Below the pieces are notes generated by a model that was not told the origin of the DNA, did not search any database, and saw nothing but the letters and a program-made list of their open reading frames with translations. The translations under genes were made by a program, and so were the position numbers. From JAFMPW01 sp041743085 (GTDB lineage Bacteria; Bacteroidota; Bacteroidia; Flavobacteriales; Flavobacteriaceae): 64,000 bases of DNA. Below are positions 44,294 to 52,884 of the stretch, in pieces. Each line of letters starts with the position of its first letter. The stretch's first letter is position 1. The stretch spans positions 124,001-188,000 of the forward strand of contig JBGTNL010000108.1 in NCBI GenBank assembly GCA_041743085.1, written 5' to 3'.

Positions 44294-44460
44294 GGGCACC
44301 TCTAATAACTCTGTTTGGAATAATAACGCAGGAATTTTTTTCGGGTACAAGGCATCAAAAGCGGCGTTTAGTCCCGATAGCTATCGGGAAGTATCTTGGT
44401 AACGAAGTAGCCGGGGAAAAGAACAAGTTAGCTGCCAGAGTAGGGTTTTTAGAGATGCCC
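44294..44460. mobile_element. Miniature inverted-repeat transposable element (MITE), 167 bases
   Basis: The left end GGGCACCTCTAATAACTC and right end GGGCATCTCTAAAAACCC (read inward) match at 15 of 18 positions. The element is flanked on both sides by TTTA, a perfect 4-base target duplication. It has no ORF and carries an internal 18-base palindrome (TCCCGATAG/CTATCGGGA at 44372-44389). The parent transposase family cannot be named with certainty. Confidence 0.8.
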
Positions 44461-44827
44461 TTTAATTCTGACAGACATTTAAGGTGCCCTTATGAGGCTG
44501 TATTAATTGATTGCAGCCATGCTTGAGATATTTTCGGCAAGATATACCCTGCTTTTAATAGGAAGCCTTCCAAGCTTGTAAATACTTCTGCCGAGATTAA
44601 GTTGCTCCCGGTCTTACCTCTTACCGATCAGAAATTCACCCTTATGGATCATTGTCGACAAGGACATGTGTCTATTACCCCTTCTATTTGCTAGTTATCC
44701 GATATACGATACTATTTATATTATAGAAAAATTATACTTCAATTATCGTTCGCCCCCATTTTACAGCGTTTCAGCCAATTTCTCAGGACTTCGCACATAA
44801 TAGTTTGATCTTTGATCTATAATTAAT

Positions 44828-45043
44828 CACTAATGTCCGGTTAAAGACGTAAGACCGCTGCGCTACAGGACATAAGACGTAAGACCTGATCGTGACCAAC
44901 CCAAATCATGTAGTTGATTTCAGCTGCCAAAGGTACATCCATACTTGTTGGCAATGTATGAATAGCAAGCCCTTGGTTAACAAATATAATGGGAACGCCC
45001 AATATACTTGCAGTTTTGGCATTACCGGACAACAACAATAATT
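44828..45043. repeat. 0.2 kb dispersed repeat, copy A
   Basis: 216 bases that match 60855-61067 with 17 substitutions and one 3-base gap (about 92% identity by hand alignment). Near its ends are GTCCGGTTA and TTACCGGAC, an inverted pair. An antisense 65-codon frame exists in both copies, but most substitutions between copies change amino acids, so it is probably not coding. It ends 13 bases before the ATG of the decayed small gene at 45057. Confidence 0.85.
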
Positions 45044-45056
45044 AATTTGAAGTTAT

Positions 45057-45223
45057 ATGGGAAAATTATTACCTGTAAGGGAAATTTATCTAGAAGCGTT
45101 CAGAAACTGGGGGGTATGCTCCTTAAGAAGTATTTTAAGGCTTTTTCCTGGTTTTGTTTCACATTATTGCTCATTACCATGTACGCCTTTGTCTATAGGC
45201 TCGCTACGGGCTTTACCTTCTAG
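45057..45223 (+). pseudogene. Frameshifted small one-helix membrane protein gene (copy 2)
   Basis: From the ATG at 45057 the frame reads GKLLPVREIYLEAFRN; then, after the AAC at 45105-45107, continuation is in another frame as GGMLLKKYFKAFSWFCF and LLLITMYAFVYRLATGFTF-stop (45223). Adding one C after 45107 would restore a single 56-codon gene aligned end to end with copy 1 (NLG at the join in both). So it is a one-base deletion pseudogene, unless a sequencing error. Family possibly DUF6747 (from memory). Confidence 0.6.
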
Positions 45224-45251
45224 TGATATAGTTTGGGAAGTTCTTATCGGG

Positions 45252-46241
45252 CTATTTAAATTTCAATGTTTTAAGGATCGCTTCCAGTTCAAACATATAG
45301 TCCCTTTTGTTTGTTGAAGGTGCAAATGTAAATCCCTCCACTACCAATTTTCTGTTTTTTTCATTATCGTTAACGATATAGGTAAGAAAAGGCCCGGCCA
45401 TGGGATAATTCTGGACTTCCCAAACCCCCCGAACCTCAGCTGCCTTCTTTCCGCCAATCTCGGCCGAGTAAACGTAGGGAGCAAAGGCTTTCTCGGTCAC
45501 CATATAGGTTACTTTATTTGGAATATTCGGGCCCGGAATATATTTTTTGCCAATAGAGTCGCGCATTTGTACAATATCCCTGACAAACGTAGAATCGTTT
45601 TCAAAACTGTCCCAGGGCATTTCATATACAACTATATTCATTGTTCCTTTCGGGATCTCTCTATCGATCCAGACAAAATTATCCTCCTGCTTCCCAACGG
45701 TATAGAGTGACGGTAAAGCGAGTGTAATTCCAAATTTTTCCTGGAGAACTTTTTCCCTGTTCAGGGAACGCTGAAATTTGTCTTGAGTATCCTTTAGTTC
45801 CAATTCTTTAAATGCCGCGATAAACCCATCCGCATTGGCATCGAGGCTTTTTATAACTTCTTCCTTGTTTCTGCCCTTAACAACCGCTACCTCCTGTGGA
45901 CTGGCATAAAGATCGGTCTTAATATGGGCAATATCTACGGTATCTATACTCACGAAGAGTACCGCCCTTCTGTGCCTTGTTGTTCCGGTAAATACTCTTT
46001 GCGGCATGTGCTCCAGGGTAAATCTCGGTTCATCCCAGGTTAAGCCCGGAATGGGAGCGGCAAAATGTTCCCTAACGTTATCTCCGATCTCTCCTTCCCA
46101 TAAATGATCTTCCATTACCACGGCTAAGGTGTTAACTGCACCTAAAGAGGCCGGTTTATACGCTTTTTTATTCTTATCCTTACAGGATGTGGCACTAAGC
46201 AATAAAAGAAAAAGAAGTAATAGTGTTCCGAGTGTTTTCAT
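45252..46241 (-). CDS. DUF4837 family lipoprotein
   Basis: A 329-residue predicted lipoprotein: signal LLLLFLLLLSATSC with Cys at about residue 20, then a lysine-rich linker and a globular domain. I recognise it as DUF4837, a Bacteroidota family of unknown function. It starts 11 bases after the stop of the transglycosylase gene and is co-transcribed with it, which suggests an envelope role. Repeated aromatic and Pro/Gly-rich stretches give no catalytic motif I can name. Confidence 0.82.
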   Translation of the reverse strand: MKTLGTLLLLFLLLLSATSCKDKNKKAYKPASLGAVNTLAVVMEDHLWEGEIGDNVREHFAAPIPGLTWDEPRFTLEHMPQRVFTGTTRHRRAVLFVSIDTVDIAHIKTDLYASPQEVAVVKGRNKEEVIKSLDANADGFIAAFKELELKDTQDKFQRSLNREKVLQEKFGITLALPSLYTVGKQEDNFVWIDREIPKGTMNIVVYEMPWDSFENDSTFVRDIVQMRDSIGKKYIPGPNIPNKVTYMVTEKAFAPYVYSAEIGGKKAAEVRGVWEVQNYPMAGPFLTYIVNDNEKNRKLVVEGFTFAPSTNKRDYMFELEAILKTLKFK

Positions 46242-46252
46242 ATGTGCTTACT

Positions 46253-47887
46253 TTACGATGAACAATCGCACAATTTGAGTTTTGTGCCGGGTTTTAGATT
46301 GTTACCGCTAATACCGTTCCACTTTCGCAAATTTTCAATAGATACGCCCGGATATTTTCTGGAGATCGTCCAAAGGGAGTCTCCTTCCCTAACTGTATGC
46401 ACTTTTGAAGCATCCGGATCAGTTGCCGCGGTTACCTGGCTTGCGGCGCCGGACTGTACCGGGGAGACCTGTGTATCCGGTTTTCTTGGAAAAATGGTAA
46501 GACGCTGGCCTATTCTCAGGTTATTACTTCTCAACTCGTTCCATTGCTTAATCTGGCTCACTCCCACTCCATAACGTTCCGCGATTCTACCCAGATAATC
46601 TCCCGATCTTACCCTGTAGCGTATTCTGTCCTGGGCCTCTACCAACTGGGGTAATGGACTTTCTTTCCTCTTTAGCTCCTTTTCTACATGCTCATAAATA
46701 GCTTCTTCATTGGCTACAAATTTCCCCATTACACTATTAGGCAGGCGTAAAATATGATTCTTGCCTTCAATCTTCGGAATGATGTTTAGTTTATAAGAAG
46801 GATTCAGCAGTTTCAATTCTTCAACGCTAACCCCCAGCAGTTCCGAAATCTGGTCGAATGTAATAATGTTTTTCACATGAACGGTATCTGTTTCAAAAAA
46901 AGGCCGGTCCGCCTTTTTTAGGGATAGCCCGTGCTCTTCCGCATACTCAAACAAATACATGGTGGCAATAAACGCCGGTATATATCCGGCTGTTTCCCTT
47001 GGGAGATTTCTTCTAATGTTCCAATAATTCTTATACCCGCCCGATCTCCTGATCGCCTTATTTACATTTCCCGGGCCAGAATTATACGCGGCAAGGGCAA
47101 GATCCCAATCCCCGAAAATGTCGTAGAGTTTAGCAAGGTATTTGCAGGCCGCTTCCGTAGAAAGTACCGGATCGCTACGCTCATCTACGTAGCTGCTTAC
47201 ATCCAGACCATACATTCTTCCGGTGCCATACATAAATTGCCAAAGGCCGGTAGCCCCGACTCTGGACCTTGCCCTCGGGTTAAGCGCCGATTCCACAATA
47301 GAAAGGTATTTTATTTCCAGGGGAATATTGTAGTTGTCTAACTCCTGCTCAAACATAGGGAAGTAGAACTGACTGGCCGTGAGCATTCGCTCCATAAGGT
47401 CTTTCTTTCTGATCAGGAAGGACTTAATAACGTTTTCAAGTGCGGGATTGTACGTAATATTTAGTGGCGTTTTCTGATTTAATACCTGCAGCCGTTCTTT
47501 CAGGACTTCGGTATCCAGGTTAAAGGCTACTTCGGAAGGTGCCAAGTTCGTCACTTCCTCATACATTTCGTCATAAAGCCCGGCACTATCATACAATTCC
47601 TTCATCCACAGACTGTCATACAAGGCGGCCTGGGCCAGATCGGGTAAATTATAACCACTGGGGTTTTTTTGAAGCACCAGAGGAGTATTCCCAAGACCTG
47701 ACGGGGATTCCATAAGTTCCATCTGCTCAACACCTTTCATATCTAATTCCAAGGTGTCGGGCAGCAGGTCATTTGCTTTTATGACGTGGGGGTTCCTTTT
47801 TAAATAGGAATTGGTTTGTTGCGCCATAAGGGGGAACCCAAAAACTAACAGGAAAATGAAAAGGATTATTCTTGTCATTGCGGTCAT
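46253..47887 (-). CDS. MltD-type lytic transglycosylase with LysM repeats
   Basis: Murein-cleaving enzyme of about 544 residues. It has a signal peptide (RIILFIFLLVFGFPLMAQ), a SLT domain with the catalytic Glu in LSIVESALNPRARS, GATGLWQFMYGTG and AAYNSGPGNVNKAI, then two LysM peptidoglycan-binding repeats near the C-terminus: YRVRSGDYLGRIAERYG and HTVREGDSLWTISRKYP. The two ATGs at 47887 and 47878 are both possible; a TTG at 47941 is not needed. DUF4837 follows in the same operon. Periplasmic location expected. Confidence 0.93.
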   Translation of the reverse strand: MTAMTRIILFIFLLVFGFPLMAQQTNSYLKRNPHVIKANDLLPDTLELDMKGVEQMELMESPSGLGNTPLVLQKNPSGYNLPDLAQAALYDSLWMKELYDSAGLYDEMYEEVTNLAPSEVAFNLDTEVLKERLQVLNQKTPLNITYNPALENVIKSFLIRKKDLMERMLTASQFYFPMFEQELDNYNIPLEIKYLSIVESALNPRARSRVGATGLWQFMYGTGRMYGLDVSSYVDERSDPVLSTEAACKYLAKLYDIFGDWDLALAAYNSGPGNVNKAIRRSGGYKNYWNIRRNLPRETAGYIPAFIATMYLFEYAEEHGLSLKKADRPFFETDTVHVKNIITFDQISELLGVSVEELKLLNPSYKLNIIPKIEGKNHILRLPNSVMGKFVANEEAIYEHVEKELKRKESPLPQLVEAQDRIRYRVRSGDYLGRIAERYGVGVSQIKQWNELRSNNLRIGQRLTIFPRKPDTQVSPVQSGAASQVTAATDPDASKVHTVREGDSLWTISRKYPGVSIENLRKWNGISGNNLKPGTKLKLCDCSS

Positions 47888-48001
47888 AAAAACTGGTTTT
47901 GCCCCTGGGGCTAACGAAAATCGTTTATTTTTCTGAAACAATAAAATAATAAGGGTGAAAGTGCTCCAAATAGTAACAAGACCCTTTAATCGATAACGCC
48001 C

Positions 48002-49195
48002 TTAAGCATCTATTATTGCAGCTATCCCTGGTAGGGTCTTCCCTTCCAGGCTTTCCAACATAGCGCCTCCCCCAGTAGACACATAACTCACTTTGTCCTC
48101 AAAGCCAAATTGTTTTACAGCTGCAACGGAATCTCCGCCTCCAACCAGGGAAAATGCGCCCTTCTCTGTTGCCTCTATAATATACTCTCCAACTGCAATG
48201 GTCCCTTTTGCAAATTTCTCCATTTCAAAAACGCCAATCGGGCCGTTCCACAAAATTGTTTTGGAGGCAAGTATGACTTTCCGGAAGTTTTCCAGGGTTT
48301 CAGGGCCCGCATCGAGTCCCTGCCAGCCATCGGGAATTTTACCAGCAGCCACTACCCTGGTTTGGGCCTCATTGCTGAATGCGTCGGCAGCCACCACATC
48401 AACAGGCAAGTGAACTTCCACCCCCTTTGCCTTTGCCTTTTCCAGAATTTCCAGTGCAAGATCCATCTTGTCATCCTCGGCAATAGAATCTCCGGTCTTT
48501 CCTCCTTTCGCCTTTACAAAGGTATAGGTCATGCCTCCCCCAATGATCAGGTGGTCTACCTTGTCTAATATGTTCTCAATGATGGTTATTTTAGAAGATA
48601 CTTTGGCACCTCCCAAAATTGCAGTGACTGGCCTTTCACCGGTTTGCATCACCTTTTGGATGGCCTCTATTTCCCTGGCAAGAAGATAACCAAAACACTT
48701 CTTTTCCGGAAAAAACCTGGCGACGGCAGTTGTTGAGGAATGTGCTCTGTGTGCCGTCCCAAAGGCGTCATTCACATATATATCTCCTAATTTAGATAAG
48801 GCTTTTGCAAAATTGACATCGCCTTTTTCTTCTTCTTCGTGGAATCGCAGATTTTCCAGCAATATCACTTCTCCATTCCCTAGTTCGCCTACCGCGCTTT
48901 CTGCAGCTTCGCCCACGCAATCCGGTGAAAACTTTATTTGCACTCCGATGATATCGGACACCTCTTCGCAGATATGTTTTAGTGATAGATCAGGATCCCG
49001 TTGCCCATCGGGCCTTCCCAAGTGACTCATAAGGACGGCACTTCCCCCATCTTCCAGAACCTTGATTATAGTTGGTTTGGCAGCTTCTATCCTATTGGTG
49101 TCCGTGACGTTGAATTCATCATCGAGCGGTACATTAAAATCCACGCGGATCAGGGCCTTTTTATCATTAAAATCAAAATCATCTATTGTCCTCAT
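48002..49195 (-). CDS. pgk: Phosphoglycerate kinase
   Basis: Glycolytic enzyme of 397 residues that transfers phosphate from 1,3-bisphosphoglycerate to ADP. It has KKALIRVDFNVPL, SHLGRPDGQRDP, RFHEEEEKGD, the hinge region AILGGAKVSSKI, and GGGDSVAAVKQFG near the C-terminus. The ATG at 49195 yields the standard start (RTIDDFDFNDKKAL); a TTG at 49222 is not needed. It is divergent from holB, with a -7 box on each strand of the short gap. Confidence 0.97.
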   Translation of the reverse strand: MRTIDDFDFNDKKALIRVDFNVPLDDEFNVTDTNRIEAAKPTIIKVLEDGGSAVLMSHLGRPDGQRDPDLSLKHICEEVSDIIGVQIKFSPDCVGEAAESAVGELGNGEVILLENLRFHEEEEKGDVNFAKALSKLGDIYVNDAFGTAHRAHSSTTAVARFFPEKKCFGYLLAREIEAIQKVMQTGERPVTAILGGAKVSSKITIIENILDKVDHLIIGGGMTYTFVKAKGGKTGDSIAEDDKMDLALEILEKAKAKGVEVHLPVDVVAADAFSNEAQTRVVAAGKIPDGWQGLDAGPETLENFRKVILASKTILWNGPIGVFEMEKFAKGTIAVGEYIIEATEKGAFSLVGGGDSVAAVKQFGFEDKVSYVSTGGGAMLESLEGKTLPGIAAIIDA

Positions 49196-49219
49196 ATATT
49201 TTAGAAATTTACGGAAAGT

Positions 49220-49227
49220 CAAATGTA
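49220..49227 (-). promoter_or_regulatory. Candidate -7 box for pgk
   Basis: The minus strand reads TACATTTG, a perfect TAnnTTTG, 24 bases before the pgk ATG. Confidence 0.4.
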
Positions 49228-49281
49228 AAGATTAATAGCCTGTAGATAAAGTACGTGGGTATTTATTTGTGTTCAAAATGG

Positions 49282-49289
49282 TATATTTG
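49282..49289 (+). promoter_or_regulatory. Candidate -7 box for holB
   Basis: TATATTTG lies 5 bases before the holB ATG, implying a leaderless transcript. An upstream TTTG at 49266 is closer than the usual -33 spacing. Confidence 0.35.
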
Positions 49290-49294
49290 GAAAT

Positions 49295-50446
49295 ATGTTT
49301 TTTAACCAAATCCTAGGGCTTTCGCATATCAAAAAGCATTTGGCTTTCAGCACTGACGCTGGGAGGATTCCGCATGCCCAACTCTTTGTGGGCCCTGAGG
49401 GCTGCGGCACATTGATTGTGGCCCTGGCCTATGCGCAATATGTCTTATGTGGAAATAAGAATGGCGAAAATACGATGGGGAATGAAGCATGTAATCTAAA
49501 ATGCGGGTCGTTAGTTCATCCGGACATGCATTTTGCTTTTCCCGTATCTAATTCGGACAAAATAAAGAGTCGCGCGGTCAGCGATCATTATCTTGAGGAA
49601 TGGCGGCAATTTATTAAGGACCAGCCTTATGGAAATCTATTTGATTGGTATCGGCTTATTGGAATCGAAAAAAAACAAGGGCAGATCGGGGTTGATGAAG
49701 CCCAGGGCATTGTAAAAAAATTATCGCTGAAATCCTACGAAGGCGGCCATAAAATTATGGTCATTTGGATGGCTGAAAAAATGAACACCGCTGCTTCCAA
49801 CAAATTACTGAAACTTATAGAAGAACCGCCGGATAAAACAGTACTTATCCTCATTGCCGAAGATGAGGAACAAATAATCCAGACTATTCGCTCCAGGTGT
49901 CAGGTTCTGCATTTTCCTCCTTTGGCGGAGGTGGCAATTGCCGAAGCTTTGGTGGCGAAAGGATTAACCGGCGAAGAAGCAATGCGTTTGGCGCACGAGG
50001 CCAACGGCAATTACAATAGGGCCCTGGATCTTATGAACAAGGATTCCGAAGATTTGGTCTTTGAAAAATGGTTTGTGCAATGGATGCGAAGCGCATTTAA
50101 GGCAAAGGGAAACAAGGCAGCAGTGCACGAACTTATACTATGGAGTGAGGAAGTCTCTAAAACCGGCAGGGAAACGCAAAAGAATTTTTTAAAATATGGC
50201 CTTGCGGTTATGAGGCAGGCCATGCTTATTAACTATAATGCCGGGGAACTTGCCTATATGCGAATCCATATAGATGATTTTCAGCTGGAAAAGTTCGCCC
50301 CCTTTGTTCACGAAAACAATATTGAATCTATCGTAAAAGAACTCGAGGATGCCATTTATCATGTAGAGCGCAATGGAAATTCCAAATTAATTTTTACCGA
50401 TCTATCGATTCGCTTAACCCGGTTATTGCATAAAAAGGCCGCATGA
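49295..50446 (+). CDS. holB: DNA polymerase III subunit delta prime
   Basis: Clamp-loader subunit of 383 residues. The AAA+ core reads LFVGPEGCGTLIVALAYA where a Walker A loop would be; the usual Lys is absent, as is common in delta prime. Zinc-type cysteines follow (CGNK, NEACNLKCG), and the SRC motif appears as IRSRCQVLHFPP. The length and order of domains fit. Divergent from pgk. It works in the cytoplasmic replisome to open and load the beta clamp. Confidence 0.93.
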   Translation: MFFNQILGLSHIKKHLAFSTDAGRIPHAQLFVGPEGCGTLIVALAYAQYVLCGNKNGENTMGNEACNLKCGSLVHPDMHFAFPVSNSDKIKSRAVSDHYLEEWRQFIKDQPYGNLFDWYRLIGIEKKQGQIGVDEAQGIVKKLSLKSYEGGHKIMVIWMAEKMNTAASNKLLKLIEEPPDKTVLILIAEDEEQIIQTIRSRCQVLHFPPLAEVAIAEALVAKGLTGEEAMRLAHEANGNYNRALDLMNKDSEDLVFEKWFVQWMRSAFKAKGNKAAVHELILWSEEVSKTGRETQKNFLKYGLAVMRQAMLINYNAGELAYMRIHIDDFQLEKFAPFVHENNIESIVKELEDAIYHVERNGNSKLIFTDLSIRLTRLLHKKAA

Positions 50447-50520
50447 AATCACCGGGCCTTTGCAGAGTAATTTCAGAGAACCCGTCGCAGTTTAATTAAT
50501 TCGTTTAAAAAATTCTCTTT

Positions 50521-50919
50521 ATGGATCACTTGCTTACCAACGCTACAGAAATTTTATTGTTACTGTTCCTGATCATTACTTTTCTTCAAAGTGGTATTGA
50601 CAAGGTATTCGACTGGACTGGCAACCTTGCCTGGCTGAAAGAACATTTTTCAGGTACTCCCTTAAAAAATATAGTGCCTTTTCTTTTAGGCACCGTCCTC
50701 TTAACCGAAACGATAGCCGGCACCCTCTGTGCCGTAGGTATTTATCAAGTTGTGATAATGGATAAAACATCCATAGCACTTTATGGAGCTATCATGTCTT
50801 GTGTTGCACTGCTTATGCTGTTGTTTGGGCAACGGTTGGCAAAGGATTATGAAGGTGCCAAAACGGTAGCGGTATATTTTATTCCCGCAATATTTTTGGT
50901 CTTTTTGCTGCAATCCTAA
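50521..50919 (+). CDS. DoxX family membrane protein
   Basis: A 132-residue protein with four membrane helices (about 8-26, 45-68, 75-100, 112-130), the DoxX-family pattern, including QSGIDKVFDW after the first helix. Members have been linked to quinol oxidase or respiratory and redox functions, but most are uncharacterised. It starts with ATG at 50521, convergent to the OmpH gene. No clear terminator with a T run; a CTGACT/AGTCAG stem lies in the short gap. Confidence 0.82.
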   Translation: MDHLLTNATEILLLLFLIITFLQSGIDKVFDWTGNLAWLKEHFSGTPLKNIVPFLLGTVLLTETIAGTLCAVGIYQVVIMDKTSIALYGAIMSCVALLMLLFGQRLAKDYEGAKTVAVYFIPAIFLVFLLQS

Positions 50920-50983
50920 AAATAAAAACCCTGACTCAGCAATAATTACCGCAGTCAGAGCTCCAGGTCGTATTTTAATCACA

Positions 50984-51490
50984 CTATTTTTTGTACTTGC
51001 CGTTCAGTATCTTTAGTATCTCCTCTGTCAGGTCCTTGCTTTTTTTACCGTAAAGCACGCCACCACCGTCGCCTCCCCCAAGGATAAATGTATAGCCATT
51101 GGCTTTCCCATACGCTTTTATTTCTGCCTTCACTTTACTGACCAAACTGTCCATTTCGGTCTGTCCCTGAAGTTGCAACTGCTGTTCTTCCTGTTGCAAT
51201 TGCTGCCCCATCAACTGTCCTCTTTGCTGCAGCATCCCGTATTCTTCCTGCGCCTCATTCTGGGGCATGCTTTGTGCTTTGGTCTGAAATGCCTGTGCCT
51301 CTACCTGAAATGCCTGGGAAACGCTATCCCGTTTTTTGTTGAGTGATTCGGTTTTCGTTTTGTAGCTTGTCCCAATGTCAATTTTTTCCTGGTATTTATC
51401 CATCAGTGTAACATTATCCACGAAACCCACTTTATCCTGTTGACAGGCTACTGCACAAAGTAGTGCGAAGGCAAATACAAATTTTTTCAT
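50984..51490 (-). CDS. OmpH/Skp-like periplasmic chaperone, predicted lipoprotein
   Basis: A 168-residue protein of the Skp/OmpH family, which escorts outer-membrane proteins. It has a signal ending LLCAVACQQ, so it is probably lipidated at Cys16, then a long helical hairpin rich in Gln and Glu (about 45-120), and a conserved end GYTFILGGGDGGGVLYG. Most Skp proteins are soluble; the lipobox is a lineage feature. It has an apparent promoter at 51510-51542 and is convergent with the DoxX gene. Confidence 0.9.
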   Translation of the reverse strand: MKKFVFAFALLCAVACQQDKVGFVDNVTLMDKYQEKIDIGTSYKTKTESLNKKRDSVSQAFQVEAQAFQTKAQSMPQNEAQEEYGMLQQRGQLMGQQLQQEEQQLQLQGQTEMDSLVSKVKAEIKAYGKANGYTFILGGGDGGGVLYGKKSKDLTEEILKILNGKYKK

Positions 51491-51509
51491 TTTCTTGTTT
51501 TTAGTGGCG

Positions 51510-51542
51510 CAAAAATAGGAAAGCTTTTTTAAAATTTGACAA
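51510..51542 (-). promoter_or_regulatory. Candidate promoter for the OmpH gene
   Basis: On the minus strand a TTG (51542 to 51540) is followed after 22 bases by TATTTTTG (51517 to 51510), 19 bases before the ATG. This fits the Bacteroidota -33/-7 pattern. Confidence 0.45.
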
Positions 51543-51779
51543 CTATTCGCATCAAAGCCATGTTAGATAATCAATTTGGGCGCAAAAGGGGTTTTGTCCA
51601 ACGAGCACGTTTAATAGATTAATCTTATAGAATCCCTATATGAAATTGAGAATTTTTATTAAAAATGACCTTTTAACATACCGGTGCCGGGGCTCACTTT
51701 TATTTCAAGTACGTTAAGTTTAAAAGCAGGCCAAAAGTCCGGCAAATCGCTTCAAAATAAAGAATTGCTTAAAAGTTTA

Positions 51780-51946
51780 CCCGCCTCTGGCGGGCAACCA
51801 TCCCTGCCTGCGGCAGGCCCTAGGGGTATACCTCGACAGGCTCGGCACAGGTTTCGCTGGTTTTAATTCGACCTAAAGGTCGAAAAACGAAATTCCGTCA
51901 TTTAGATTCCCGCTTTTGCGGGAATGACATTTCCGCAGCAAGCTGC
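51780..51946. repeat. Cluster of five short intergenic palindromes
   Basis: Separate hairpins in 167 bases: CCCGCC-TCT-GGCGGG (51780-51794), CCTGCC-TGC-GGCAGG (51803-51817), TTCGACCT-AA-AGGTCGAA (51867-51884), ATTCCCGC-TTTT-GCGGGAAT (51906-51925) and GCAGC-AA-GCTGC (51935-51946), with perfect stems. They lie in the 3' region of the methyltransferase gene. They may act as transcript-end stabilisers or be remnants of repeat families. Confidence 0.85.
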
Positions 51947-51962
51947 GAGGAATTCTTTTCGA

Positions 51963-52793
51963 TTAAGTTTTACTGCCTTTGAGAATGTACAACAGGGATG
52001 AATACTCCCCGGTTTTCCATGCTTTGATATTAGACCTCAAGCCGATGTAGAACGCCTTAAAAAATCTGGAATCCCCCGTTTTGAATTTTTCAGAAAGAAG
52101 TGACACATAGAAGGCATCAAAGAACATAGGTTTGATCTTGACAATTTCCATGCCATGTTTGGCAAAAAGCTTTTCTATTGCCGTTCTGGAAAAATGCCAG
52201 AGATGCCTGGGCGCATCATAGGCTGCCCAAAAATTTTGATAATACCCGGCATCGAAGGATTTATAATTTGGTACGGCAACAAGCAGGTTTCCCTCTTTCC
52301 CCAGAAGCGATACGATTTTTTCAATCTGGGTTTGCAGATCGGGTAGGTGTTCCAATACATGCCATAAGGTGATGATCTGAAACTTTTCATTGGAAAAAGC
52401 CTCCAGTTCCTTTTCGAGCTTCACTCTTTTTTCAGATGCCCTTCCTCTGGCCATCTTATTGGGTTCTACTCCTGCCACCTGCCAACCTGCCCGCCTCGCC
52501 GCCCGTAGAAAATCCCCGGTTCCGGCACCAATATCCAGGAGTGTTCTATTGCCTTTTGAATAGTTATTGATAAGAGCTATTTTTCGCCCTGAATTATACT
52601 TTTTGATAAAGTAGTATATGTTTTCAAAAAGATTCCTTCTGGAATCGGTATGGGAGATATAGTCATGGTCGTAATATTTATCAAGATCTGCAGGTTGAGG
52701 AGTCGTGATCAACATATCGGAATCGGGGTCATGCAACAACTTAAATTCTTCACCCGTAACCGAATAGTCCTTTGTTTTTAGAAACAATTTCAT
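51963..52793 (-). CDS. Class I SAM-dependent methyltransferase
   Basis: A 276-residue methyltransferase with the SAM-binding motif LLDIGAGTGDFLRAARRAGW at about residues 83-102, then GVEPNKMARGRA and the ITLWHVLEHLPD motif near residue 145. The N-terminal 60 residues are outside the core fold and contain ITTPQPADLDKYYDHDYISH, a pattern seen in methyltransferases of polysaccharide and other small-molecule clusters. Substrate unknown. ATG at 52793. Confidence 0.9.
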   Translation of the reverse strand: MKLFLKTKDYSVTGEEFKLLHDPDSDMLITTPQPADLDKYYDHDYISHTDSRRNLFENIYYFIKKYNSGRKIALINNYSKGNRTLLDIGAGTGDFLRAARRAGWQVAGVEPNKMARGRASEKRVKLEKELEAFSNEKFQIITLWHVLEHLPDLQTQIEKIVSLLGKEGNLLVAVPNYKSFDAGYYQNFWAAYDAPRHLWHFSRTAIEKLFAKHGMEIVKIKPMFFDAFYVSLLSEKFKTGDSRFFKAFYIGLRSNIKAWKTGEYSSLLYILKGSKT

Positions 52794-52884
52794 TGTACTT
52801 GTAAGTAGAAAAGAATGCGTTTTAAGGTGACGAAGATACCATAAAACTTTTTGAAACCGACTATGATCTCAGCAGGGCCCAAGG

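Larger units (their letters stand above)
44084..45251. other. 1.2 kb gene-poor region with decayed genes and repeats
   Basis: Holds, in order: the OmpA terminator, a decayed small-protein gene (44152-44286), a 167-base miniature element (44294-44460), about 370 bases with nothing I can assign (44461-44827), copy A of a 0.2 kb repeat (44828-45043), and a frameshifted paralogue of the decayed gene (45057-45223). There is no intact gene. It looks like a region tolerant of insertion and decay. Confidence 0.75.
51491..51962. other. Intergenic region with a palindrome cluster
   Basis: 472 bases between the OmpH and methyltransferase genes. It has the OmpH promoter near 51510, about 230 bases without assigned features, and then a run of short palindromes from 51780 to 51946. 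A 60-codon plus-strand frame crosses it, but it is made largely of palindromes and was not accepted as a gene. Confidence 0.6.

Noticed and set aside
44841..45038. Antisense 65-codon ORF in repeat copy A (and 64 codons at 60868-61062 in copy B)
   Set aside because: Most differences between the copies change amino acids, as expected for non-coding sequence, and no protein family is recognised.
50436..50463. Terminator of holB (AAAGGCC/GGCCTTT)
   Set aside because: The stem spans the stop codon with a 14-base loop and there is no T run, so the evidence is too weak.
51684..51866. 60-codon plus-strand ORF
   Set aside because: It is largely made of palindromic repeats and has no sign of selection.
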